From positions 66,498,513 to 66,562,512 of the forward strand of contig OX578280.1 of NCBI GenBank assembly GCA_951217055.1: a DNA stretch of 64,000 bases, given 5' to 3'. This document shows, one piece after another, positions 34,801 to 47,200 of the stretch (positions within the stretch are counted from its first letter, which is position 1; every line of letters begins with the position of its first letter). The notes below the pieces were generated by a model. It did not search any database and had not been told where the DNA came from. It worked only from the letters and a program-made list of their open reading frames with translations. A program made the translations under genes and the position numbers. Source of the DNA: Gerris lacustris. Taxonomy: Eukaryota > Arthropoda > Insecta > Hemiptera > Gerridae.

Positions 34801-37028
34801 TAATATTTAAAAGGTTTTTCCTTGTTGACCTACAACGACGGAGAAATAGGACTCAACGTGATAATTCGTATCGTACAGAACTAGTTGTCAAACCTTAAAA
34901 ATAATACAATTGTAGTCAAGTTAAGATGTTTTCTCTGTTGTTGCAGAGTAGAGGATTTTAAATTCAAGATAAAATTGACTAAAAACATGTTTATTGTTAG
35001 CTTCAAACAAGTTTCACTTTAATATATTTGATTTTCGTCCAACTAAATTCAAATTCTCTCGTACAAAAAATTTGAAGCAAGAAAACAACCTTGAGCTCAT
35101 CATTAAACAAAAAAGTTTACAATCGAATGTTTATCGCAAGTAAGTTACATTTGCAAGATAAATGTTTTACATAAACACTTAATTCGATTACATTAAGAAA
35201 AAACGAAAATTTGCAAATGACAACACACTGTTGAAAGGTTGACAATAATTTTGTTTTATTTTTATTTATCACAATTTTACAAACATATATATTTTTTTTT
35301 ATAAAATAACAAGAAAAAAGTGTTTCCGACTTTTTTTTTATTTAAAAAAGTAATTTAATTGAATTTCCCTCTTGTAAATTTAGTTTTGTTTAAACTTAAG
35401 TATTTAAGACTTGAGGAAAGAGGGTTTTTTTTTTTAATTTCTAGAGATTTTCTTTTTAAGTTAATCGTTATTTTCTTGTTATACTATAAAAAAAAAAGCG
35501 AAGGAATTTTGAAAAACTGAAAATGGAACATGGTTATTTTTCATGTTTTATTTCTTATAAAAGCCCAAACATTTACATAACATAGGCAAGAGATTAAACT
35601 TTACTTTATTTTTAAGGTTTGTACTTGATTTCAAACATGTCACTTTAAAATAACAAAGCTGAAACAAAAAAAATATTTTTAAAGTAAAATTGGCATTTAT
35701 TGTCGAGCCATGGAACCTTAAGCATTCATTTATTCATGTAATGTTGTAAGTCCGACATTTCCCATTCATTTTTTGATTAAAAAAACAATTTTAAAATTAA
35801 AATAAAAGAAAATGAATAATTATTCATCTCGTGTAAGTAAATTTGAGCAATGCAAATTATATTATTTAAAAATTACAAGTCATAATAAATGGCCACCAAA
35901 TTATTCTTAGTTTTTTCGTAATGCTCATGAATTCATTTTTTTTTTTAAAAAAAAAGAAAGATTGTAAACGACATAAGATAAAAATGATAAGAGATAAGAT
36001 CGTACAAAACAAAAAATTAATCCACATATAAAATATAAATTGAAAATAGTTTGGGCTTAAAGAAAACAAAGAAGAGTGAAACAGTAATGGTTCTTGTACA
36101 ATTTGATAATATTGTTGTTTTGTTAAAACTTACACAACTAGTCAGTCTTGTCTATGCCGGGACACACCAGGGAACTAGACCCAACCCCCAAATATCTCCA
36201 ACAAATTTCAACTTTTTAATATAATAAACGTTTAATATTGTTTTTATTCAGACTCCAAAAAAAAAAAAAAATAAACGTAAATGATAAGGACATACGAATA
36301 ATAATTATTTATTATATGCATTAATAACAAAACTATTTTTAATGCATATATAAGAATATTATTGTAGAGGACGGGCCCTCTCTTAAGCTTGTTCCGTAAC
36401 AATATCAAATCGAGGAGCCGCCCCTATATTCATGTCATACAAAACAGACACAATAAAAAAATAATAATAATAAATCAGAAAATGGAAATTTTAATTAAAT
36501 TTAACTTATTAATAATTAAAAGGACGATATAAACAGGAATGGCACCTGAAATTATACTATAACAAAACATTTTTTCTATTTAACCCCCCCGAACAATAAA
36601 CAATTTAAAAAGTGGCGATAAGTATATTGTCAGGTCCCTAGTCTTCCCAGCATTTATTTTTTTTATGAATTAACTATAGTATACTTTGTACTGAATTTTC
36701 CCAATTAATAATACATTGATAAAAAGTCGCATTTTACACTTTCCTAAATTTCATTTGAAAAGGAGTAGGAGGGGAGGCGATCTGCTAAATGTTTATACAA
36801 TCCTTTAAATTATCCAGATTAATTTAATCTCAGATTTTATTTATTTAAATATTAAAAATTTGAAATTCTTTTGTCCTTTAAAGAAATAAAAATCTCAAAT
36901 TATTTGCCGTTTTTATTAAGTACTTTCAAAAGACAAGGGTTAACTTATTTTTATTATTATTATTTTTTTTTTTTTTTGAAAGTGTAAAATCAACTTGATA
37001 GTAAAATAAGTAATTAATAATTAATTTA

Positions 37029-37030
37029 AA

Positions 37031-37061
<31 letters not shown>

Positions 37062-37062
37062 G
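37029..37062 (+). repeat. (AAT)n microsatellite
   Basis: A trinucleotide array. A second (AAT)n run is at about 37285-37312. Confidence 0.9.
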
Positions 37063-37283
37063 GAGATTAAAAAAATTAAGAAGGATGACGAGGGAGAGAG
37101 AGGAATGAATTCGAGAAGGTTGTGAAGAACCGAATTAAACCAAAACATTAAAGAGAAACGCATTTTTTTAAAAATGTTGATAAAATAGACGGGACAAAAG
37201 GGGAAGGGCAGGAAGAGAGAGGAGTGAAAAAGGAACAAAACAACTATACACATTAGTTTGTTAGTTTCTTTCAACGCAAGGTC

Positions 37284-37314
<31 letters not shown>

Positions 37315-38015
37315 CTGTACTGTACACGTCCTAAAAATTATTCCTAAATACTATGTTTTACATTAGAAATGTACCTATACAAAACAGAAAAAATTAATAG
37401 TTAAAATAATCAGGACGAAAAATTAATTTAAAATAATAGTCTTATTGGTCATAAAATCATTACTTCCCAAATTGACTTTAAACCGTCGGAGGCATTCGTA
37501 AAAATAATAATCATCGTTTATTTAAAACAATTAAAAAAAGAGAGATAAAGGAAATTTATTTACAATAAATAAAGTAAATGTAAGAAGGACGAGTTACGAA
37601 GACAGGCAAGATGGACAAAGTCCTCTGTCTTTACACGAGTCTTAATATTCTATATAAACTCTTAGTTCGATTCGTCCTTTCTTACTGTCCGTACATTTAA
37701 ATTAGCTAAATCGCTTTAAAAATTATAAATTATACAGAATAAAGTCTTATCAAATACTATACAAGAGGCTACCACTTCGCCCCTAAATTCGTCGTACAAA
37801 TTATAATAAATAATGCCCCACGGTTCGGAATATTATTACAATAAGGAAAGGGATTTGGGAAGAAATTTAAAAACAAAAAAAAAATTGATAATGAGATCTT
37901 TATAAGAGACCGGGGAGAGGGAGGGGAGTGAGACGGACTGTCGGGTCGCCGTTTTGGCCTAAACGCTGGCGACCTAGTCCGAAGTGAAGATGCGACACGA
38001 TGTGGTAGATCCCCT

Positions 38016-38208
38016 TTAAGAGTTGCCGTTGGAGCTGGTCGATTTGCGACCTACGGCATTGGTCCTGGGCTGCCTGGAGGCGGGAGAGAGCAGGTTACTC
38101 GAGAGAAGTTCAAACACTCGGTCCTTCGAGTCGCTGGGTAACGACCTCATGTTCACTTGACGTACCCTCTCGACGTTGTCCGATGCTATCACCCACTCGT
38201 CTTCCAGT
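38016..38208 (-). CDS. jing terminal coding exon
   Basis: It encodes [20 protein letters not shown] and then [18 protein letters not shown], plus a serine-rich tail ending in TAA at 38016-38018. The W-V...V...L-P pattern matches the AEBP2 C-terminus. The acceptor is TACTTCAG. Confidence 0.85.
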
Positions 38209-41200
38209 CTGAAGTAAAACAAATGTATTTATTAAAAACTACCCACCATCAAGTCACTTGTCCCACTAAACGTGTAAAAATCAAACAGACAGAGTTAAAA
38301 TTCCTAATAAAATATAATATAATAATTCCCATTAAACTGGGTAAAACTAAAGAGGCACCGTCAATAATGACACAAGGAACTCAACCAGTTTGATTGGCAG
38401 TCGGTAAGTGGCCCTGTTATGAGAAGGGTGCGACCAGGGCTTTTCTAAAATTGTACTTACGTGGCAGTATACTGACACCTTTTTTATCCTACAGAGTTAC
38501 AGTGTGCTTTTTTATCCAAATTAGTTCTTTCTTCGCAATGTAAGACAGATTATGGGACGTGGACAATATTTTCAGATCACAGAACTCTGTTTCAGTCTCT
38601 CAATCGTTCCATGTTCTTTCATCAACAAATGTAAGTATGTTCAAAGTTGATGTGTTTAGTTTTAAAGTTTAACTTTCAAGCAAAGAATGAGCCGTACAAA
38701 AAGTCATGATCATAATGCATTTATGTGCTTAGTTATTGTCTGTATTAGTTTTAACCCTAAAGATGAATTTTGTATATCAATTTTTTTTTTTAAAATTGAA
38801 GAATTGAAATTCATAAGGGTAAATGCCGATGAAAAATATAATTTTGAGTTGATGGCTTCAAAAAGATTTAAGGCCCATCTTGCTAATAACTTAAAAGGAC
38901 TAAGTGCCAAAGTAGAACTGTATATTTGTAAAAAATCTCACAAGCTTCTGTTGGGTTTAAGTGCCCCATACATAAATACCTTTTTTTATTTTCAGAAACT
39001 GATTTAAAACTTATACCCTTATGAACTTCAACTCTTCAATTATGTACTTAGTAATAAATTAGAAATTGTTCCTTGTACTATTCGGGTCTATATATAAACA
39101 CTTTATTTACAAAATATAAACAAGTGAGACTGGCCTTATATTAAGGTTTGCTTTTACACATAGCGTACTTATCAATCTAATGACAACAATCTAAAGTAAT
39201 GATAGCTAAATTATAAATCATAAGATGATACAATAATACATAAACTGTAGCACTATAACTAGGTGTGCAATGCAGTTGTCTGCTTGCAATATTGAGCTGA
39301 GCGTGCATTTTAATCTTAACCAAAAAACATTTGTATTTATAAACAGCTGAAATCGGATCAATAATAGTAAAATCTATTTTTAATTAAAAAGCATTTTTTC
39401 ATATTTTTCTATTTTACCCCCTCTTAAATGATGAATGAATATGACAAAAGTGAACATAACAACAATAACTGTACTCGTTTTTTGTTGTACCGAATTTTGT
39501 GCGAATCGGTTCACCCGTTCAGGAGGAATCTTTTGTACCCCATACCCCTGTTTACGAATTTGGACCATTTCAGAATTATACCTTTCTGTGGTTGGTCACT
39601 ATGACTGTGCCGAATTTTGGGTGAATCGGTTCAGCCGTTCTGGAGGAAACTTTTGTACCCCGTACCCCTGTGTACCAATTTGGACCATTTCAGATTTATA
39701 CCTTCCTGTGGTTAGTCACTATGACCGTGCCAAATTTTGTGCAGACCGGTTCAGCCGTTCAGGAGGAGTATGCGTCAGAAAAAATGCAAAGTGTAGTATA
39801 AGAGCTTCGCTTCGCTCAGCTCAAAAATAATATAGGTTTCTCAAGGATATAATGAATTAACAAGTAAATCATCAACTTATATAAAACTAAAAACTAAATT
39901 ATATAAACACAACAATTAGCTAGTAGTTTAAAATTCGGACTAATTGGGACCAATTAGTCCGAATTTTCGAGGTTCCACTGTATTGCAAAAGTGAGCTTTT
40001 TAATTCCTTAATAGACCTAACTACTCCAGAAGAACATAGAATTTTTTTAAAATTTATTAGCTAATTTATCATCGCATCATTGAGGATACTTAATAAAACA
40101 CAGCCTTGTTAATAATTTTGTTTTGATTTGAGTTTTATTTCCTCCAGTGGGACCTTTTGCTACTTATTATCAGTCGGTTAATGATGATACTTGAGTCCCA
40201 AAGTGATACATTAAAACCGCGGCCGCTATATTTGAAATGTCTAAAACATAAAGGCTAATTATTAATTTAAAAAAAAAGGCAATTTAAGCTTACATATTTG
40301 GAGGGTACCATCGCAGCAATATTTTGGACTGTCCGTTCGGTTCCAATTTCTTGCACATGATCTGAAAAAAAAACGAGGACAATTAGTGAAGTAATAGAGA
40401 GACGGGCCGCTGTTGTGCATCAAAGAGAAGAGTCAACATTTTACTCCTAGAGGCCTTAGTTACAGATGTCTTGTGACCAATCCAACAGTTTCTCATTCGG
40501 TGTTTACATAATGTTTGAATTGGTCAGGAGAAAAATAAAACTTTTTTCCAATGCACGCCAACTTAAACAAACTACTAATAAAGTTTTGGGAGAAAACTAA
40601 CAACATGTGCGGCAATGAGTATATCAAGATACACTTGTATTTTCATATACAGCGATACCGTACAGTTATATTATAATAGCCTAGGATTCCCCGGGAACAC
40701 AAGTCTAAAGGTACGTCGAGTCAAATGTTTGCCTTGCTTTACTAAAAGAGCATCTACGGAGATGTAGAGACTATCACACCATTATTCAGTTCACTCTGAA
40801 TTCAGTGATAATACCCACACGAGCCGCGGCCAAATAAACTTCACTTGAAATTCTTTAGAAATGTATTCCCCTGTGGAAAACCTATACCATTATAATCTAT
40901 AATCACCTAGCTAAGGAACACTAAATTAGTCGAGTGAGTCCAGTTCTCAAACACGGCGCCAACATAGATGATTTTGAAATTCATTAATTTTTCATTTTTC
41001 ATTTTCCTCATCACATTGCTGTGGGTATCACTATACACAACATAACGTAGATTTCTGAACATTCATCAATTGCTTTAGACATGCTAATATATCGATGACT
41101 CCAAGGTAAAAAAAGAGATTTTGTCAAAATTAAACTGCTAAAGGCTTGTTGCTCCGACTGTCTGTCTGTCTGCAATGAGCAGAGATTGACATTTAACATG

Positions 41201-44200
41201 TAGAGCCATTTCCTTGATGCAGAGACACTCTTCAAAACACTTCCAGTAGTGAAATCGTATGTTCCTTGTAGAAAAATATCGAACTCTCTTATTCTAAACT
41301 TAAATCCTGTTTATAAGAAGAAAATATATCTGTCAGTGTGTTTTGTCGTTAGACAATGATCTCTGTTAAGGTAATGTTTGTTTTAGCTCAATTAAAACAA
41401 TAAACAGGTTAACAAGCAAGGAGAAGACAGCTACACACACGTCAGTCGATGCAAGATCAAGTCAGGGCTGGGGTGCCTTCAGATACAATCTTAGGCCTAT
41501 AAACAGATCACTTTTTCAGAAACGATGATGATGTCTAATATGTTCAAGTAGTACTTTAGTACGAGTGAAAACTTGTTGTAGTAAAATCAATGACCCCCCC
41601 TAGGCTTTTACCTTGATGCCATCAATATGTACTTAATAAGGCATGGGAACAGACCTCTCACAGCCACTGTCATTAGACATACTCAAACTTTTAGTTTCTC
41701 TTCTGTCTAAACAACTAAATCCTGATAACGGCAATTAACTTGATTTCGAAGAGCATTCAGGAGGTCATATTGGAAATAAAGCAAGAAATGGATGACTGAG
41801 TGGGTCGAGAAGGATGTTCTGTGCCGACATCTGTCCTGAAGTCTCAGTCGGCAGGGTGTAATCTTTTCTTCCGTCCATCAGCCATTTTTTACCATACCAT
41901 TTGATTATAATTCCAAAACAACCTCTAGAAATGCTCAAAACTAAGTCCAAACGCTAAGAAGTTAAAATTATTTTGGGAGTCGTCGCTTGGGTATACAGTA
42001 GAACCTCGCTTACACGACCCTCAATAACACGACAACCTCAATTACAACTTCAATTTTCAAATCCCTTTGAGATTGCCATAACACATAATGTTAAATTAAC
42101 CACTATAACGCGACTATTATTGTCCAAACAACTCAATAACACGGATTTTTTCCAATTTACAACGTAACTCAGAACCTCTATAACAAGTCTTTTTGAGGAG
42201 TCAACCTCTATAATGCGACACTATACACGAATGGGTCGACCTTAAACAAGTCTATACTTGAAAACCCCACCCCACCCCGCTCCCAACATACCATTAACCT
42301 CTATAGCACGACTGAATAGCCAAAATAACCTTGATACCACGATCCTCAACAAAAAGAGGACCTCGATAACAAGACTGTTTCCCTAATCCCCTTGAGACAC
42401 TTCTGATCGAGGTTCTACTGTATAATGAAGAAGAAAGGAGAGGAAACACATCATTTGCAGCAGCATTGACCCACCTTCTTATCCCAAATATTAGGGATTA
42501 ACTTTTAAATATCCCTCAAATAATAGGGATCATGTAGCATCGGCTATTCAAACAGTAGGAAATTGCACTCTTCTGAAAGAGCATTCAAGCAATAAATCCA
42601 CAAATCTCTTTTCCGTGCCCAGAGCCAAATTTCATTTTCATTTCTTCTCTCCCTTTTTCTTTTATAATATCAGTTATGGTTATTTCACTTTCTTTTCATT
42701 TTCTCCTATTTTCAAATGGGTATTAAAATGAAGGAGACTTAAAGTTTAGCTGTGAGAAGAATTGTGTCCCTCGCCCTTTTAATATTATATTATTATATTT
42801 TTATATTATGAGTAATAAAAGTTATAGAAATTAAATAATTCATAACTGGCCCTTTCACAATAACTCGTCGATCGATATTATACCAAAAAAAAACTGCTAA
42901 AAAAAAAAAAATTAAAAAAATGTAAATTTCTATGACTTTAAGGTACTTTGACCATCAAAATAATAGAAATAATTTAGCTGGAAATGATAAAAGAAGTAAA
43001 AAAAAAATATTAATGAAATTTAGACAAACGTAAGTAATTTGTTTGAACTGTAGCGGAGCCAATTATTAATAAAAATACCTTCGTTAGATGTTGCTAATGA
43101 AAGCTTTATAGCCCACTGTCAAATAAATAAATCATTAGAAGCACAAGTAAATACAACATACTTTTACAGATACATTTATTTTCATTGATTAAAAATGGAG
43201 TCAGTTGCACAATAAACACATCATTTTTAACTCCAGGTTTGACTCGTTAAGGGCCGTATTTTCAAATTAAATACCTATGAATTTTGAATTTAATCTTAAC
43301 TCTTTCTAGTCTAGCTTTAATTTAGTAAAGATCCAAATGTTTAAAACAAAACAGTTTTCTACAAATATTTTAATTTTTTTTATTTATTTTATTTTTTTCA
43401 ACTTGATTAACTAAAATAAGTAAAAATTCAAAAGGGAAGAACAATCGATAAAATATTAAAACCAGAACAAAGAATTTCAGGGAACATGAAAGAGCACCCT
43501 ATTTCATTGCAAATCTGACATGACCTGGATGGATATGAAAATGAGATAAAGAAATATTTACTCTCCTGTTTATTCAAATAATAATACCCTTAGTCTAATT
43601 ATCTATTAAGTCAAAGGGATATTTAATCCAAAGTACTTTGGGACAAAGGAATATCACACTTCTGTACATAAAAGCAATAATATCACTTTGTCTTGATAGT
43701 TTATCAGGCTAAGGGATATTATAACTTTTATAAACAGAAGTGTGATATTCCTTTGTCCCAAAGTACTTTGGACTAAATACCCCATTGTCTTAATACTTAA
43801 AGGGGGGTACTCAACATAGCTGTACTTTTATAAATCTTAAAATTGGCAAAGAAAATTATATTTGTGTTGGCATCTTCTTAACCCTTCGAGACACAGTCTG
43901 GCGCATTTAGAGTAAAAAGTAATTTCACGGGTAAAAAAGTTTTTGTAAATCACAGATTCGTGATGCGAGAATAATAACCCTTCATTTTACCCTACCACTA
44001 GAGACCCCTAAGACAGATGAAACAGTCTGCTTTGATTATTGCTTCGTTCTGCATTGTTTTGCCGTGTATATTTGTCTTAGTGCACTGTATACGCCACCCA
44101 TGCCACCATGTCCGGTATAAAGAAATTATGCCATCCGATCAATATTTTTCGGATTTTCATGAGTTGTCGGATTAGGATGATGGTTGTGAGAAGTTATCTT

Positions 44201-47200
44201 AGGACTTTGACAACTAATAATAATTAATTAAGGTTGAAAGCCCGATACTAAGTCAGAACGCTGAAGGAGTAATTACTGATTTTTTTATAGTAATTTTCAT
44301 TTTTTATAATTAAAGATATTATTGAGACATAAATATGTAATACATTAATTGACTTTTTAGTTCTACATTTCCAAAATGCAATCTAGATAATCTGGATTAG
44401 ACGTATTTATGGTTTGAAAAATGCATTGGCACATAAAGTATGCCGCCCGTGCCTCTTTGTTTGTCCACTACAGCCGTGCCACGAAGGGTTATTTAAAGTG
44501 TTTTTCTATAGTTTATCCTCTATATATCACTAATAAATTGCCAAAATACAGCAATATCTTTTGATTATTTTTATTTATTTTATGTTATAGGTCCCAGGTT
44601 TATAAAAGTGAAATGGGTTAAGAGACAGAGGAGAAGACAATTTTAAGTAACAACCTAGATTTAATCTGAGTAAGGGGAATACGGCCCTAAGAGTGCAGCA
44701 TCTAGCAGAATCTGGGTCCAAACAAATAACTTACCACCAATAAAGCTGTTTACACACAGATATATTTTAGGTCGGTTGTTTTTAGTTCAATAACATTGAT
44801 ACTCAATGGTTCGAAACAAAACTCAGCTTCACACTCAACAGATTACGTTAAGATGTTGATTATGCAGGTAGAATCTCAAAAGAGGAAGAATCTTAAGCCA
44901 GCCACACATTTTGAGGTAGACCTGACAGGTAAACCGGAATCATAACTATGCAGTCAGGCACTTCTTTAGATTGTTACTCTCCTTATAAAAAAAAAACAGA
45001 AAGGAGTAACAATCTAAAGAATGTGTACAGTATGTTTTTCTTTAGACTGTTACTCCCCTTACAAAAACAGAAGTGTGATATTCCTTTGTCCCAAAGTACA
45101 TTGGACCAAACATCCATTTGTCTTAATAGTTATTTAGTCAAAGACATTTATATTCTTTTAAAAAAATCATAGGGGAGTAACAATCTACAGAAGTACCTGC
45201 AGTTATGTCATAACATGATAGCACAAACACTCAGATTTACCTGTCAGGTACACCACCAACTTGAAGAAAAAACTCTAAACAGTATCCTCAAACAAATTAA
45301 AAATTAAACATCTCGATTGAATAATTATTAACTCACTGAAAATGACTTTGACATGGGGATTTGTAGTCATACAAATATTTGAGATAATTGCCTGTGACTT
45401 TAAGAGTTTAATTTTTTAGTAGAGTTCCAAGTCACAATAGACAATTAATGCAAACTGGTTTTGATTTTCAAGTTTTTATCATTAAGTACAATAAAAAAAA
45501 AATGTCATTTGAGTTCCGTGAAAACAACCGACCGGAGTTTTAAAGAGAAATGGGATAAATTGTTTCCTGATTTACTTTAGTTTGTCTCAACGAATAGAAT
45601 TTAATAAATAAAGTAATTTACTTTGCTCTGAAGGGTAAGAAGGTGTGAGGTGGGTGCGTCAAGGCGTCCCAGCGTCTGACGCTCGGTCACCTCTATCAAA
45701 CTGTGCTGAACTCCTTCCATGATTCCGGCGTCAAAGTAATCGTACGCCCGAGCTAAAAGCAAAACACATCTTACAATTAATTTAATTTAAAACAATCGTC
45801 ATTCAGAAATAAAAGTCGGAGATTCAGTGATCAAGACCTACCCATTGTCATGTAAAGCATCAATCTAAGCATCATAAATAATACATCACCGGCATCATCG
45901 ACAGTAATCTACAAACCACCCTCTTTCTTTGAAATTTTAAATCGATATTGACATTCAAATTCATATAAATATATTTGTATCACAAAAACTCCGACATTCA
46001 TTCGTAAACAAATATAAAAGTTATTAGATAAGACAAGCCTCACACACTATCTAGACCAGAGAACGGCAACCTTTTTTGTCTATGACGGCACAAAAAAAGG
46101 ATTTGAGAAAATCACCGAGAGCGCTTATTTTACAGATAGATAATGGCCTTGGGTAGTTAAAAATCTCTCAACCTTTAGTCCAGTGAGGCCACATTCCATG
46201 GGTATCCAACATGGGTGCCACCCACAGTGGTCGGGTTGCCGATCCCTGATCTAAACACTATAAATGGTGTTATACATGTGTTATGCACGGGCAAAAACTG
46301 CAATCTACAACAAACTGGAAACTACTACAAACTTAAACAACAAAACTACTTAGTTATAGACACGGCTACATAAAGTAATATCCCAAGAGAAAGCTCTAAT
46401 GTCTACTTGTTGAGAGAAACTATAAACAAACACTTGAGCAAGATAGAGAGGAAAATGATGCTGCTGATACCTCTGTGTATCGACCCCTCCTCTCAAAACC
46501 CCTAATCTTTATCAAATTATTCAAATACAATTCAAACTGGCAATAAATATTTATGAATAAAACCCAGTTTTTTTTCTTTTAGTTGTGGATGCACAATCTA
46601 ATCGAGGCCGGGGCCGAGTGTCCATTGTAAACAAGGTTGTTATTTTGGCTTGGTTTTGAGATAAGATTAGAGCCACTGACTGAGTACTTGAATCACAAAG
46701 GCTTTGTTAAAGTGCTTTTATCTAGCAACTGTATCAAACAGACAACTAACTCTACTTAAATGCTACGTTTTATTATCAAGCATTTTTTTAAAAAAGAAAA
46801 TCAATGCATTATAGAAAAATCAATAATAATTCAAGTTTTCGACACAAATCCACTTGGAACTTGCAGGCTAACTTCAAACTTTATTATATACTAACTGGAT
46901 ACCAGTGATTCGCTACAGAGTGTTATTTTAATTTGATAAGTTTATAAACTACCGTCAAGAAACATTTAAATTATTTTACTATGCGAGAATATCAAGATTC
47001 TATCCCTCCCACTTATTTCTATACCCCCTCCTCTTTGATAAAATAATATTCAAATATCCCAAATTTACCCCCCTACTAAATGAAAATATGACAAAACTGT
47101 ACATAACAACAATTACTGTACTCTTAAAGAGCTTTTCAACAATATGCATCATGAAGGGTATTCATTACTTTGACCCCATATTCATTACTTGTACCTGTAC

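Larger units (their letters stand above)
22750..38015 (-). other. Candidate very long 3' UTR or regulatory tail of jing
   Basis: About 15 kb directly downstream of the jing stop codon has no credible coding frame and no recognisable transposon, unlike every other large non-coding part of the window. It is extremely A/T-rich, with many A and T runs in both orientations. It contains two minisatellites (25863-26210 and 27330-27806), trinucleotide arrays, clustered miR-34 and bantam seed matches in the jing sense and a perfect stem-loop at 28779-28808. The reading as 3' UTR is inference. Candidate AATAAA signals are too frequent here to choose an end. Confidence 0.4.
38209..40293. other. jing last intron
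   Basis: No second gene is supported. A plus-strand open frame at 38687-39007 (106 codons) resembles nothing I know and lies within this intron. The intron holds a 120 bp tandem repeat (39490-39775) and a palindromic transposon end (39930-39980). Confidence 0.5.

Noticed and set aside
38687..39007. 106-codon plus-strand open frame in the last jing intron
   Set aside because: No recognisable domain, a phenylalanine-rich low-complexity stretch, A/T-rich codon content like the intron, and no splice or promoter evidence.
39435..39830. 131-codon plus-strand open frame with repeated motifs
   Set aside because: It runs through the 120 bp tandem repeat, and the unit is divisible by three. A related non-coding copy exists at about 47085.
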